Positions 33,297 to 42,461 of a DNA stretch of 64,000 bases are shown one piece after another. The notes below the pieces were generated by a model. The model saw only the letters and a program-made list of their open reading frames with translations. It had not been told where the DNA came from and searched no databases. Both the position numbers and the translations under genes were made by a program. The DNA is taken from assembly GCA_013298125.1 (NCBI GenBank), contig JAAFJP010000022.1, forward strand, positions 40,762 through 104,761. The letters are read 5' to 3'. Every line of letters starts with the position of its first letter. Within the stretch, counting starts at the first letter, position 1. This DNA comes from Cytophagales bacterium. GTDB taxonomy: Bacteria > Bacteroidota > Bacteroidia > Cytophagales > Spirosomataceae.

Positions 33297-34745
33297 ATGA
33301 AAAAGATAATCTTACCATTTTGTTTAGTTGCTACCATGTTCTCGTGTAGTGACGATGCCAAGAAAGAAGTCATCGAAGATTCGAAGGTAGTTTTGAAAAA
33401 TTATTCTGTAAACGAAGCCTTGATGAAAGCCCTTCCAGGTTTTGAATCTTTGGAAATTACAACTTTAATTTCTTCGGATGATAAACTCCCTGAAACTCCC
33501 AATTTCGTTTTTGGAGCTCAACCAGATGGTGCCTCTCTTATCAAAAACCCTGCGGGAAGTGGTTACATTCTTATCAATAACCACGAGATAACTCAATCAG
33601 TATCAAGAGTTTATCTTGATGAAACCTTCAAACCTACAAAAGGTGAATACATTGTAGATGCTGCTGGTGGAGTAACAAGACTTTGCTCTGCAACAATGGC
33701 AACGCCACAAGAACACGGATTTGGTCCAATTTTCTTAACCGCTGGCGAATCAGGTGAAGAATCATTAGTTCATGGAATTGACCCATTTGGTTCTGTAAAT
33801 GATAAATCTCGCAAAGATCGTGTGCTTCCTGCATTGGGTAGATGTTCGATGGAAAATGCAGTTCCTCTTCCTAAAACTGCCTACGCTGGCAAAACAGTAA
33901 TTATAATCGGTGAAGATTCGGGTGATGGGCAATTAGTAGCTTACATTTCTGACCAAGTTGGTGATTTGCAAAACGGCAAATTGTATGTTTTGAGACGTGA
34001 AAATCAAAATACCATTGAAACGGAAATGAATAAATTTAATGAGTATAATGTTGAGTTTGTAGAAATCCCAGGAGCAAAAAGCCTCTCAGGTGCTCAAATA
34101 GCGGCAAAGACAAAAGAAGTGAAAGCGATTTCTTTTGCTCGTGTCGAGGATGTTGATTACGGTAAAGGAAGTGATGCGGCTAATCGTGAAATTTATTTCG
34201 TGGCAACAGGTGTAAGTCAGGCGGATAAAGTTACTCCCGTTCCAAATTATACAATGTGGGGACGTTTATACAATCTTACAATGGATCCAACTAATCCTTT
34301 GAAAGGTAAATTGAGAATTTTACTTGATGGTGCAGATAACCCTGGAAATTCAATAGTCAATCCAGATAACGTTTGTGTTACCAAAAACTTTGTTTACGTA
34401 CAAGAAGATGGCGATTCGTTTTACAAAGACAATAAACACGATGGTCGTATTTGGCAATATAACATCGCTTCAAAAACAAATACTGCGATGTTAGAAATGA
34501 ATCATCAACGTACCAACGCTACGTTTAATGCAAAATATAACACCGTAAATAGCTCATTATTAAGCTCTTGGGAGTACGGTGCGATGTTGGACATTTCGGA
34601 CATTATCGGAAAACCCAATACTTTCATGGTAAATATTCACCCTCATACATGGCAAGAAGATAAATTCAGAAATCCTGATGGAAGTGGATTAAGTACCAAC
34701 CGTGAAGGCGGTCAGACTTTGATTGTTAGAGGAATTGCTAAGTAG
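33297..34745 (+). CDS. PhoX/DUF839-like lipoprotein
   Basis: 482 residues. Lipobox ATMFSC with Cys17, followed by SDDAK, a pattern like the acidic surface-export signal of Bacteroidota lipoproteins. The body is a beta-propeller-type protein with GSGYILINNHEITQSVSRVY, TAGESGEES, AVPLPKTAYAGKTVIIIGEDSGDGQLVAYI, and NPDNVCVTKNFVYVQEDGD. These segments resemble the DUF839/PhoX family, whose members are Ca/Fe-dependent alkaline phosphatases; I am sure of the family resemblance but not of phosphatase activity. A strong hairpin terminator follows. Confidence 0.62.
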   Translation: MKKIILPFCLVATMFSCSDDAKKEVIEDSKVVLKNYSVNEALMKALPGFESLEITTLISSDDKLPETPNFVFGAQPDGASLIKNPAGSGYILINNHEITQSVSRVYLDETFKPTKGEYIVDAAGGVTRLCSATMATPQEHGFGPIFLTAGESGEESLVHGIDPFGSVNDKSRKDRVLPALGRCSMENAVPLPKTAYAGKTVIIIGEDSGDGQLVAYISDQVGDLQNGKLYVLRRENQNTIETEMNKFNEYNVEFVEIPGAKSLSGAQIAAKTKEVKAISFARVEDVDYGKGSDAANREIYFVATGVSQADKVTPVPNYTMWGRLYNLTMDPTNPLKGKLRILLDGADNPGNSIVNPDNVCVTKNFVYVQEDGDSFYKDNKHDGRIWQYNIASKTNTAMLEMNHQRTNATFNAKYNTVNSSLLSSWEYGAMLDISDIIGKPNTFMVNIHPHTWQEDKFRNPDGSGLSTNREGGQTLIVRGIAK

Positions 34746-34766
34746 AAATTTACATTTGTTGAATTT

Positions 34767-34799
34767 ACGGAAGTCGTCCTTTTGAAGGACGACTTCCGT
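34767..34799 (+). terminator. Terminator hairpin, repeat of the 14852 element
   Basis: ACGGAAGTCGTCCTT pairs perfectly with AAGGACGACTTCCGT around three bases, then a T run. The first ten bases equal the arm of the hairpin at 14852. Confidence 0.8.
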
Positions 34800-34841
34800 T
34801 TTTATGAACATTTTGAGTTAGAAAAATTAAACATGAATTCC

Positions 34842-36674
34842 ATGAAAAAGATAATTCTCATCAGCACTATTTCAATCTTACTCTTTTCAATAATTAGTTG
34901 CCAAAACACTAAAAATCAAGGAGTTATAAATTCAAAATCGCTTTACAAAAATGATGTTGATGCTCTGAAATCTTATGTTGAAAAAACATTCCTTCCTTTG
35001 GCAGAAAAATCTAATTCAGAAGATTCTTTGAAACGTAGTTTTCTGAAAACCAGACAATTGTATAAGAAAATTGAGCCTTTTACAGAATACTTTTTCCCAT
35101 CAACAGCTAAGTTGTTGAACGGTCCACCTTTGGATGAAGTGGAATTGACTGATAATGTAGTTGAACCACCTTCGGGGCTCCAAGTGATTGAAGAATATTT
35201 GTATCCGTTTGACTCCTCAAATCGGAAAGAATTAGTGCGTGAAATCAAAAAAATGAATCGTGATTTATTGATTATTCAAAATCAATGGGAAGTCCTGACC
35301 ATGACCGATGCCCATATTTTTGATGCCCTTCGACTGGAAACTTTCCGAATTATCTCTTTGGGAATTAGTGGTTTTGATGTTCCGTTAGCTAAAACTTCTT
35401 TGTCTGAGGCTGCTGTTGCTCTAAATGCTATTCAACAATATTTAGATTTGTATAACAATGATTATCAGGAGTTTACGACTTTAAAAGTATTTATTCAAGA
35501 TGCTGAAAAGTATTTGTCGGTTAATCAAAATTTTGATAATTTCAACCGCCTTGAATTTACTTCGGAATATCTCAATCCGATTTGTAGCAAGATTTTGGCT
35601 TTTCAGAAATCAATCAATATTTTGCCTTTCAAAGAATTACGTCCTCTGAAAACGGAGGCAGAAAACCTTTTTGCCGAACTTATTTTTGATGCAAATTTTT
35701 ATGCTCCCAATGCTGATTCATACACCTCAAAAGAACGGATTGAATTAGGCAAAAAACTTTTTTATGACCCCGTTCTTTCTAAAAACAATAGTCGTTCGTG
35801 TGGGTCATGCCATCAACCCGACAAAGCCTTCACGGATGGACTTACCAAACCAACTATCTTAACGGGTAATGGATTAGTAAAAAGAAATGTGCCGACCTTG
35901 ATGAATGCAGGTTTGCAAGCAAAATTATTTTATGATTTGCGGGTCGATAATCTCGAAAACCAAAGCATGGATGTTATCAACAATAAAGACGAAATGCACG
36001 GCTCTTTGAAAGAGGCTTCGGAGAAACTGAAATTAGACAAAAACTACGTCAGTTTATTCAAAAAGGCATTTCCAAAAGATGAAGAGAGTATCAAAGAATC
36101 TAAAATCATGAATGCCTTGGCAAGTTATGAGAGGTCTTTGGTATCGTTCAATTCACGATTTGACAAATATATGCGAGGACAAAAAACACTTTTGAGCGAG
36201 CCTGAAAAGAATGGATACAATCTATTTACAGGAAAAGCAAAATGCGGAATTTGTCATTTTACACCCCTATTCAACGGTACAATCCCTCCTAATTTTACCA
36301 ATACCGAATCAGAAATTATTGGTGTTCCAGAAACCACTAAAAATCAACGAATTGACCCAGATTTAGGGCGATATACTTTCTATAAATTTGATGTTTGGAA
36401 ATACGCTTTCAAAACTCCAACGCTCCGAAATATTGCTCTCACAGCTCCATATATGCACAATGGCGTGTATAAAACCCTCGAAGAAGTAGTAGATTTCTAC
36501 AACAAAGGAGGCGGAAATGGCTTAGGATTCAAACTGGAAAATCAGACTTTACCAGAAGATAAGTTGAACCTGACTAATCAAGAAAAACAGGATTTAGTAG
36601 CTTTTATGAAAGCATTAACGGATGTGAAATTTGAAAAGGAAATGGTTGTTTCGAAAATTAGGGACAAATTTTAA
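34842..36674 (+). CDS. Diheme cytochrome c peroxidase-type lipoprotein with imelysin-like N-terminal region
   Basis: 610 residues from the ATG at 34842, chosen because it begins a lipoprotein signal (ISILLFSIISC, Cys20); the frame opens at 34782 within the preceding hairpin. Residues about 30-270 are helical, resembling the imelysin-like N-terminal region seen in Bacteroidota peroxidases. The rest is a MauG/cytochrome c peroxidase domain with two heme c sites, CGSCH (320-324) and CGICH (468-472), plus KNVPTLMNAGL-type and TPTLRNIALTAPYMHNG segments. Predicted periplasmic reduction of H2O2 or protein oxidation. It follows the PhoX-like gene but behind a strong terminator. Confidence 0.85.
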   Translation: MKKIILISTISILLFSIISCQNTKNQGVINSKSLYKNDVDALKSYVEKTFLPLAEKSNSEDSLKRSFLKTRQLYKKIEPFTEYFFPSTAKLLNGPPLDEVELTDNVVEPPSGLQVIEEYLYPFDSSNRKELVREIKKMNRDLLIIQNQWEVLTMTDAHIFDALRLETFRIISLGISGFDVPLAKTSLSEAAVALNAIQQYLDLYNNDYQEFTTLKVFIQDAEKYLSVNQNFDNFNRLEFTSEYLNPICSKILAFQKSINILPFKELRPLKTEAENLFAELIFDANFYAPNADSYTSKERIELGKKLFYDPVLSKNNSRSCGSCHQPDKAFTDGLTKPTILTGNGLVKRNVPTLMNAGLQAKLFYDLRVDNLENQSMDVINNKDEMHGSLKEASEKLKLDKNYVSLFKKAFPKDEESIKESKIMNALASYERSLVSFNSRFDKYMRGQKTLLSEPEKNGYNLFTGKAKCGICHFTPLFNGTIPPNFTNTESEIIGVPETTKNQRIDPDLGRYTFYKFDVWKYAFKTPTLRNIALTAPYMHNGVYKTLEEVVDFYNKGGGNGLGFKLENQTLPEDKLNLTNQEKQDLVAFMKALTDVKFEKEMVVSKIRDKF

Positions 36675-36686
36675 GGTTTGTCCCTA
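36659..36686. terminator. Hairpin overlapping the peroxidase stop codon
   Basis: TAGGGACAAA pairs with TTTGTCCCTA around eight bases; shared between the convergent peroxidase and ligase genes. Confidence 0.5.
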
Positions 36687-36696
36687 TTCCATTTTC

Positions 36697-37641
36697 TCAA
36701 TCCACCATCTCAGAATAAACCTCTTTTTCAATCATTTTATAATGATTTGTTCTCAACAATATCCTACGAAACAACTCTTTCAAATCAATTCCTTGATTTT
36801 GAGCAATGGATGGTAAAAAACTTTTTGCATCTAAATTTGGCATAGTGTTTATGTCCAAAATATAGATTTCTCCATCATGCAAGCGAACGTCTATACGAGA
36901 CATCCCTCTGATTTTCATGGATTTATTCAAATTCAAAACCTTCGACATGATTTCTTGTTTGAGGTCTTCTTCCAAATCTGGATTTACAATTTTCTCGGTT
37001 ATACCATAATTTTGACCCGCAATATACACCTCTCGATTATCGTTTGGACGAATCTCCAAAGGTGGTAAAGCCATATAATCTTCCCCTTCTTCATTGGGAA
37101 TAATGGCAATCGTAAATTCACGACCCGTTAAATAGGGTTGAATAATGTAGTCTTCACGCTCCAATAATTCTTTGTACGGAATGTTATCATGCTCAAAAAC
37201 CATCATATTCAAATGCAAACTTCCCATGCGAGGTTTGACGATATATTTGTCAAAACTGTACTGAGAAATATCACCCAAATTGATAATTGGGGGCGTTTTT
37301 AGGTCTATTTCCTTACAAATTTCGGGTAAATTCAATTTGTCTTTTGCCAAAATCTGAACCTCGAAAGGACTCGCCGTGTGGTTAATTCCATGACTATCCA
37401 ACCAACGAGCTACGTCAGCTTGTCCAGCTTCGCCAAAGCCGTAGCAAACATTAAAAACCACATCAAATTGCTTCAAGAAGTCCGCAAATTCGTTCGTAAA
37501 TCCTACGAAATGAGCTACGTAAGGATAATAATTTTCAGGCGTGGATTTTAAGAAATTGGCAACCGTTGTTGCGAAAATATTTTCTTTCCACGGTGTAAAG
37601 GTGGAGTCAGAATAAAGATAAATTAGCTTTTGCGTGGACAT
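36697..37641 (-). CDS. D-alanine-D-alanine ligase-like ATP-grasp enzyme
   Basis: 314 residues, the size of Ddl. ATP-grasp features: VVFNVCYGFGEAGQADVARWL and NHTASPFEVQILAKDK in the N-terminal part (the E-G and lysine of Ddl-type enzymes), DKYIVKPRMGSLHLNM and EREDYIIQPYLTGREFTIAI in the ATP-grasp, and RIDVRLHDGEIYILDINTMPNLD, the magnesium-binding E/D-x-N end of the family. Because a free-standing Ddl normally sits in a cell-wall cluster and this gene stands alone, it may be a paralogue that ligates other amino acids. It is convergent with the peroxidase gene. Confidence 0.75.
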   Translation of the reverse strand: MSTQKLIYLYSDSTFTPWKENIFATTVANFLKSTPENYYPYVAHFVGFTNEFADFLKQFDVVFNVCYGFGEAGQADVARWLDSHGINHTASPFEVQILAKDKLNLPEICKEIDLKTPPIINLGDISQYSFDKYIVKPRMGSLHLNMMVFEHDNIPYKELLEREDYIIQPYLTGREFTIAIIPNEEGEDYMALPPLEIRPNDNREVYIAGQNYGITEKIVNPDLEEDLKQEIMSKVLNLNKSMKIRGMSRIDVRLHDGEIYILDINTMPNLDAKSFLPSIAQNQGIDLKELFRRILLRTNHYKMIEKEVYSEMVD

Positions 37642-37778
37642 CTTTTTGGGGTTAGTTTATATTCCAAAAATACCTCCCATCATTTGAATTATTGATTAAG
37701 AAAAAGTTATTGATTTGTTAAATAAATCATTTTATAATCTGATAAACTACTGTTAATCATTACTTTATAAACAAATAA

Positions 37779-37786
37779 TAATTTTG
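37779..37786 (+). promoter_or_regulatory. -7 element ahead of a mini-ORF
   Basis: TAATTTTG matches TAnnTTTG. It lies 27 bases before an 11-codon ORF and about 200 bases before the response regulator gene. Confidence 0.35.
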
Positions 37787-37812
37787 CAGTGAATTTTAAA
37801 CAATCCTTAATC

Positions 37813-37848
37813 ATGCAAAAAGCAACAAAAATCCTTACCGCCTTCTAA
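37813..37848 (+). CDS. Possible 11-residue leader peptide
   Basis: ATG at 37813 gives MQKATKILTAF and a TAA stop. It lies behind a good -7 element in the 350-base gap before the response regulator. No attenuator codon bias or stem is clear, so this may be chance or a remnant. Confidence 0.2.
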   Translation: MQKATKILTAF

Positions 37849-37953
37849 CGTAATTTCACTTGGTTTATGACCTCAATGTTTATTTCATAGCGTTGATTTA
37901 ACATTGAGTTTAAAACTTAATTTTCTCTTAATATTGGGATAATATTGGGGGTG

Positions 37954-37961
37954 TAGATTTG
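37954..37961 (+). promoter_or_regulatory. Promoter of the response regulator
   Basis: TAGATTTG matches TAnnTTTG and a TTG lies at 37934-37936, about 20 bases upstream, close to the Bacteroidota -33/-7 spacing. The start codon is 32 bases downstream. Confidence 0.5.
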
Positions 37962-37992
37962 CTAAAATTAAGCTCAAAACTGAACAAAAATT

Positions 37993-38682
37993 ATGATTGA
38001 AAGCTCGCTTAAAATCTTATTAGTAGATGATGATCCTGATATTTTAGAACTACTCGAATACAACCTCAATCGTGAGGGCTTTTTGACCAGAACCGCTGAA
38101 AATGGAAAAATTGGAATACAAGTTGCCGAAGAATTTATGCCTGATATGATTCTGATGGACGTAATGATGCCCATCATGGACGGTATCGAAGCGGGTAGAA
38201 TTATCAAGCAAAATAAATTGCTCAAACATATTTATCTCATCTTCCTAACTGCCCGAACCGAAGAGTTTTCCGAAGTTGCCGCTTTTGAAATTGGAGCAAA
38301 CGATTATATTACAAAACCTGTCAAACCGAGAGCCTTAATTAGTAGAATAAAAGCCGCTTTCCAAAGAAATACGCCTATCGAGGTTATGGATTTAGAAAAT
38401 ATTGTGGAAGATGAATTAATTATCAACCGACAAAATTATACTATCTCGGTCAAGGATGTACTATATGCTCTCCCCAAAAAAGAATTCGACCTACTTTTGT
38501 TTTTCGTAAACAATCCTAACAAAGTTTATACCCGTGAGGAAATTCTTTTGAGCGTCTGGGGGCGTGGTGTTCACGTAACCGAACGTACCGTGGACGTGCA
38601 TATACGTAAAATCAGAGAGAAAATTGGCGAGGATTATATCAAGACCATTAAAGGAGTTGGGTATTTATTTTTTAAAAATTAA
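37993..38682 (+). CDS. OmpR/PhoB-family response regulator (orphan)
   Basis: 229 residues. Receiver domain at about 7-120: acidic pocket LVDDDPD (11-15), phosphoacceptor Asp56 in MILMDVMMP, LTARTEEF and YITKPVKP with the conserved lysine. Winged-helix DNA-binding domain from about 140: LPKKEFDLLLFFVNNPNKVYTREEIL, WGRGVHVTERTVDVHIRKIREKIG and TIKGVGYLF. No histidine kinase gene is adjacent, so the partner is elsewhere. The next gene begins 76 bases downstream behind a hairpin, so regulation of that gene is possible but unproven. Confidence 0.92.
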   Translation: MIESSLKILLVDDDPDILELLEYNLNREGFLTRTAENGKIGIQVAEEFMPDMILMDVMMPIMDGIEAGRIIKQNKLLKHIYLIFLTARTEEFSEVAAFEIGANDYITKPVKPRALISRIKAAFQRNTPIEVMDLENIVEDELIINRQNYTISVKDVLYALPKKEFDLLLFFVNNPNKVYTREEILLSVWGRGVHVTERTVDVHIRKIREKIGEDYIKTIKGVGYLFFKN

Positions 38683-38725
38683 TAACAAACGCTTAACATT
38701 CTGGAAATCATTAGGTTAAAGTAAA

Positions 38726-38755
38726 TGTCGAATTTTGTAAAAAGCAAATTCGACA
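38726..38755. promoter_or_regulatory. Inverted repeat just upstream of the phosphoesterase gene
   Basis: TGTCGAATTT and AAATTCGACA are perfect arms around a 10-base spacer, ending three bases before the start codon. It could be an operator or an RNA hairpin covering the ribosome binding site. Confidence 0.45.
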
Positions 38756-38758
38756 CAT

Positions 38759-39592
38759 ATGAAAGCCGTTAAACAATACAAAACTGTTATCATATCAGAC
38801 GTTCACTTAGGTTCGGAAGGCTCAAAAGCAAAGGAAGTTACCTTGTTTTTGAAGTCCGTTACCTGTGAAACCTTGATTATGAATGGTGATATTATTGACG
38901 GTTGGCAACTCAAAAAAGGAGGTTCTTGGAAGAAAAAGCATACAGCTTTTTTCAGGACTATCCTCAAAATGATAGAAAATCAGCATACCAAAGTGGTATA
39001 TCTCAGAGGAAACCACGATGATTTTTTAGACCAAATAATTCCCTTTTCCCTCGGCAAATCCTTTACTATTCAACGTGATATTATCCTCAAATCTGGTAAA
39101 AAGAACTTTCTTATTACCCACGGGGATATTTTCGATTCTGTAACCTCCAACATGAAGTGGCTTGCCTACTTGGGTGATGTTGGATACACTATCCTCCTGT
39201 CTTTCAATAAGTTATACAATCAATATCGTTCTTGGCGTGGCATGGAGTATTATTCTTTTTCTCAACGTATAAAGCAAAGAGTCAAAGAAGCAGTCAATTA
39301 TGTGTCTGATTTTGAAGAAAAATTGGTAGAACTCGCCAAAGCCAATCACTGTGACGGTATCATTTGCGGACACATCCACAAACCCGATATGCGTAAAATT
39401 GATGACATTACTTACATGAATTCTGGCGATTGGGTGGAGTCTTTGACGGCTTTGGTAGAAGACCACAAAGGCAATTGGGAACTTCTCTATTTCTTGAATG
39501 AAAATCACTTTGATTTGGAAGATGAAGACTTGGAAGAGATTGACGATGAGGCATTTACGAATGCCAAAGGTGTTTTTATGAGTGTAGCTTAA
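38759..39592 (+). CDS. LpxH-like UDP-2,3-diacylglucosamine diphosphatase-type phosphoesterase
   Basis: 277 residues. Metallophosphoesterase motifs in order: ISDVHLGSEG, MNGDIIDGW, YLRGNHDDFLD, ITHGDIFD and ICGHIHKPD. A GNHD-D plus long helical insert between motifs (SFNKLYNQYRSWRGMEYYSF) resembles the LpxH-like UDP-2,3-diacylglucosamine hydrolases of lipid A synthesis, and Bacteroidota often carry several such paralogues. The next gene, a GT-B glycosyltransferase, starts 28 bases later, so a joint role in envelope glycolipid synthesis is plausible. An acidic C-terminal tail (EDEDLEEIDDEA) is unusual. Confidence 0.8.
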   Translation: MKAVKQYKTVIISDVHLGSEGSKAKEVTLFLKSVTCETLIMNGDIIDGWQLKKGGSWKKKHTAFFRTILKMIENQHTKVVYLRGNHDDFLDQIIPFSLGKSFTIQRDIILKSGKKNFLITHGDIFDSVTSNMKWLAYLGDVGYTILLSFNKLYNQYRSWRGMEYYSFSQRIKQRVKEAVNYVSDFEEKLVELAKANHCDGIICGHIHKPDMRKIDDITYMNSGDWVESLTALVEDHKGNWELLYFLNENHFDLEDEDLEEIDDEAFTNAKGVFMSVA

Positions 39593-39620
39593 TCCTTATT
39601 TTAAATCACTATTCAAAAAA

Positions 39621-40784
39621 ATGAGCAAATTCTTATTCGTAGTACAAGGCGAAGGTCGAGGACACCTCACACAAGCCATTTCTCTTGCAGAAATTCTTAC
39701 CTCTGCGGATCACCAAATAGTCTCGATATTAGTTGGGATGGATAATGAACGCAATTTACCTACGTTTTTCCAAGAAAGAATGCCTGTCAAAATAGATACT
39801 TTCCCAGCCCCAAGTTTGGTTTATGGACAAACCAAAGCCTTGAAAGTATGGGACACGATAAGTACGCATTTAAAGAAATTACCAAAATATAGAAAAAGTG
39901 TTCAATTTTTAGCTCAAAAAATAGAAGAGCATCAACCCGACGTTATCGTTAATTTTTACGATATGATTTGCGGATTGTATGCCCAATTTTATCGCCCAAC
40001 GATTCCAGTTGTGTGTATTGGACACCAGTATTTATTATTGCACCAATCGTTTATTTCCCTGCCGAACAAACACATTGACCGATTTTTATTAAACCTTAAC
40101 ACCCGTCTTACCTGTTTAAACTCTACCCGTAAATTAGCCCTCTCCTTTGTACAAATGCCTAATGATGAGGCACATAGCATTGCGGTTATGCCCCCACTCA
40201 TCCGTGATGAAGTCAAGAAATTAACGCCTTCCTCTAAACCATTTATCTTAGCATATATCACTCATCACAAATTGAGTGAGGATATTATCAATTGGCACGC
40301 CAATCACCGTGAAGTCGAAATTCATTGTTTTTGGAATAATCGTGAGTTTGCTGACGAATGGCAATTCAGAGAAAATCTAACCTTTCATCAGGTCAATTCC
40401 GAGAAGTTTTTGGGCATGATGAAAGAATGTGCTGGCTTGATTTGCACGGCTGGTTTCGAGTCCGTTTGTGAAGCCATGTACTTAGGAAAACCGATTATGA
40501 TGGTGCCAGTTCCTAACCATATCGAACAAGAAATCAATGCTTTGGACGGACAACGGGCAGGGGCAGGAATTGCTGATACAGATTTCAATTTAACTCGTTT
40601 TATTTCGTATCTTCCTGTTCATCAGAACGTTAGCGAAAATTTCAAAAATTGGCAAGGACAAACCCCGCAGATTTTTTTGAAGAATTTTGAAGAAGTAACC
40701 CACCGAGAAGCAGAGATTTATACGTTTTCAAGAAGAACAGGAAATGTATTGTCCAAATCGTTTAGAAGGGCTTTTGGGTTTTGA
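39621..40784 (+). CDS. GT-B glycosyltransferase (family 28/1-like)
   Basis: 387 residues. The N-terminal glycine loop FLFVVQGEGRGHLTQAISLAEIL is the acceptor-side signature of MurG/MGDG-synthase-like GT-B enzymes, and the C-terminal segment LICTAGFESVCEAMYLGKPIMMVPVPNHIEQEINA is the donor-binding G-x-x-S/T...E-A...GKP...P..xxxEQ motif. No transmembrane helix. It probably glycosylates a lipid or lipid-linked acceptor at the inner membrane. It follows the LpxH-like gene closely, consistent with one operon. Confidence 0.82.
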   Translation: MSKFLFVVQGEGRGHLTQAISLAEILTSADHQIVSILVGMDNERNLPTFFQERMPVKIDTFPAPSLVYGQTKALKVWDTISTHLKKLPKYRKSVQFLAQKIEEHQPDVIVNFYDMICGLYAQFYRPTIPVVCIGHQYLLLHQSFISLPNKHIDRFLLNLNTRLTCLNSTRKLALSFVQMPNDEAHSIAVMPPLIRDEVKKLTPSSKPFILAYITHHKLSEDIINWHANHREVEIHCFWNNREFADEWQFRENLTFHQVNSEKFLGMMKECAGLICTAGFESVCEAMYLGKPIMMVPVPNHIEQEINALDGQRAGAGIADTDFNLTRFISYLPVHQNVSENFKNWQGQTPQIFLKNFEEVTHREAEIYTFSRRTGNVLSKSFRRAFGF

Positions 40785-40814
40785 TTTTTAGGTAATAAGT
40801 AGGATTAGCCTCCA

Positions 40815-40870
40815 AGCCACAAAGTCTCCAAGTTTTTTATTTTCCTTTGTGTCTTGGAGACTTTGTGGCT
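40815..40870 (+). terminator. Long hairpin after the glycosyltransferase gene
   Basis: AGCCACAAAGTCTCCAAG and CTTGGAGACTTTGTGGCT are perfect 18-bp arms around a 20-base T-rich loop. The element may be a dispersed hairpin repeat acting as terminator. Confidence 0.6.
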
Positions 40871-40934
40871 CAAATTTAACTTTCTTCAAGTCAACGTACA
40901 GAAAATTTAATATTAAAAACCAAAAAAAACTCTT

Positions 40935-40942
40935 TACATTTG
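40935..40942 (+). promoter_or_regulatory. -7 element of the GH1 gene
   Basis: TACATTTG matches TAnnTTTG 25 bases before the start codon. Confidence 0.5.
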
Positions 40943-40966
40943 CACCCCATAAAATTTTAGGTGTAA

Positions 40967-42361
40967 ATGCAAGATAATCAGACTATTAACTCTACTGTTG
41001 ATTCACAAATTGAATCCAATAATTTCTCAAAAAGTGCCTTTGGTAATGATTTCGTTTGGGGAGTGGCAATGGCTTCTTTTCAAAATGAAGGTGCTTGGAA
41101 CTTAGACGGTAAAGGTGAATCCATCTGGGATAAATTTTCTCATAAAAGATTTAAAATAAAAGACCGTCAAAACGCTGAAACTACCTGTGATTTCTACCAT
41201 CGTTTTGAAGAGGATATTCTCATCGCAAAATCCCTCAATTTCAATGCTTTTCGCTTCTCAATTTCGTGGTCAAGAGTTCTTCCAAATGGCATAGGAAAAG
41301 TCAATTATGCGGGCTTAGAATTCTATCATCGGGTAATTGATTGTTGTCTCGAAAATGGTCTTGAACCTTTTGTAACACTCTACCATTGGGACTTACCCCA
41401 AGCCTTAGAAGATCGAGGCGGTTGGACAAACAGAGACATAATTGCCTCTTTTTCAGTGTATTGTGAATTAGTAACCCGTGAATTTTCTGGAAAAGTAAAA
41501 AACTGGATGGTACTCAACGAACCAGCGGGTTTCGTGGGTTTAGGCTACATGACGGGCTATCATGCCCCTGGGCGTATGGGTATGAGTAATTTTTTACCTG
41601 CCGTACATCATGCAGCCATGTGTCAAGCTGAGGGTGGGAGAATTATCAGAAAAAATGTTCCAGATGCAGTGATTGGAACAACTTTTTCATGCTCATTCAT
41701 CGAACCTTTTTCACAAAATATCAAGGACATTCAAGCTGCTAAACGTACTGACGCATTATTGAATAGAATGTTTCTTGAACCAGCTTTGGGCTTGGGTTAT
41801 CCTGTCGAAGAATTACCGTTTTTAAATAAAATGATTTCCAAATATGTCCATGAAAGAGACATGGAGAAATTAGCTTTTGATTTTGATTTTATTGGTCTTC
41901 AAAATTATTTCAAAATCGTAGCAAAAAACGCTTGGTGGATGCCATATCTGGGAGCAACAGAAGTAAAACCTCAGAAAAGAAATATCAAGAATTTAACGGC
42001 TATGGGTTGGGAAGTTTCGCCTTATGGTATGTATGAAATATTAAATCAACTATCTCAATATCAAGGCATAAAACAAATTATTATTACAGAAAACGGAGCT
42101 GCATTCAAGGACAATTTAGATGAAGGAAATATCAATGATAAAGAAAGAGTTGCCTTCTTCGAAAGTTATCTCAAATCCGTCCTAAAAGCCAAAGAATTAG
42201 GCATAAAAGTGAATGGCTACATGGCTTGGACTTTAACCGATAATTTTGAGTGGACAGAGGGTTATAAACCAAAATTTGGATTAGTTCATGTAGATTTCAA
42301 AACGCAGAAAAGAACTTTGAAGAGGTCGGGGAAATGGTTTAGGGAGTTTTTGGGGGTGTGA
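40967..42361 (+). CDS. Family 1 glycoside hydrolase (beta-glucosidase type)
   Basis: 464 residues, full GH1 length. FVWGVAMASFQNEGAW is the N-terminal signature, FRFSISWSRVLPNG follows, VLNEPAG carries the acid/base Glu185, and IIITENGAA carries the nucleophile Glu375; the C-terminal WTLTDNFEWTEGYKPKFGLVHVDF binds the glycone. No signal peptide, so it acts in the cytoplasm on imported beta-glucosides or related disaccharides with retention of configuration. It has its own -7 element and a terminator behind it, so it is a single-gene unit. Confidence 0.93.
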   Translation: MQDNQTINSTVDSQIESNNFSKSAFGNDFVWGVAMASFQNEGAWNLDGKGESIWDKFSHKRFKIKDRQNAETTCDFYHRFEEDILIAKSLNFNAFRFSISWSRVLPNGIGKVNYAGLEFYHRVIDCCLENGLEPFVTLYHWDLPQALEDRGGWTNRDIIASFSVYCELVTREFSGKVKNWMVLNEPAGFVGLGYMTGYHAPGRMGMSNFLPAVHHAAMCQAEGGRIIRKNVPDAVIGTTFSCSFIEPFSQNIKDIQAAKRTDALLNRMFLEPALGLGYPVEELPFLNKMISKYVHERDMEKLAFDFDFIGLQNYFKIVAKNAWWMPYLGATEVKPQKRNIKNLTAMGWEVSPYGMYEILNQLSQYQGIKQIIITENGAAFKDNLDEGNINDKERVAFFESYLKSVLKAKELGIKVNGYMAWTLTDNFEWTEGYKPKFGLVHVDFKTQKRTLKRSGKWFREFLGV

Positions 42362-42367
42362 AATCAG

Positions 42368-42396
42368 AAAAGCCAAGACTACAAGTCTCGGCTTTT
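42368..42396. terminator. Terminator after the GH1 gene
   Basis: AAAAGCCAAGACT pairs with AGTCTCGGCTTTT with one mismatch, six bases after the stop codon; A and T runs allow use in both directions. Confidence 0.7.
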
Positions 42397-42461
42397 ACTT
42401 TATTACACCAATATGAAAATCCGTTTGGACTTTCTCCCTGCCGAAACAGAGAGGAAAACCA

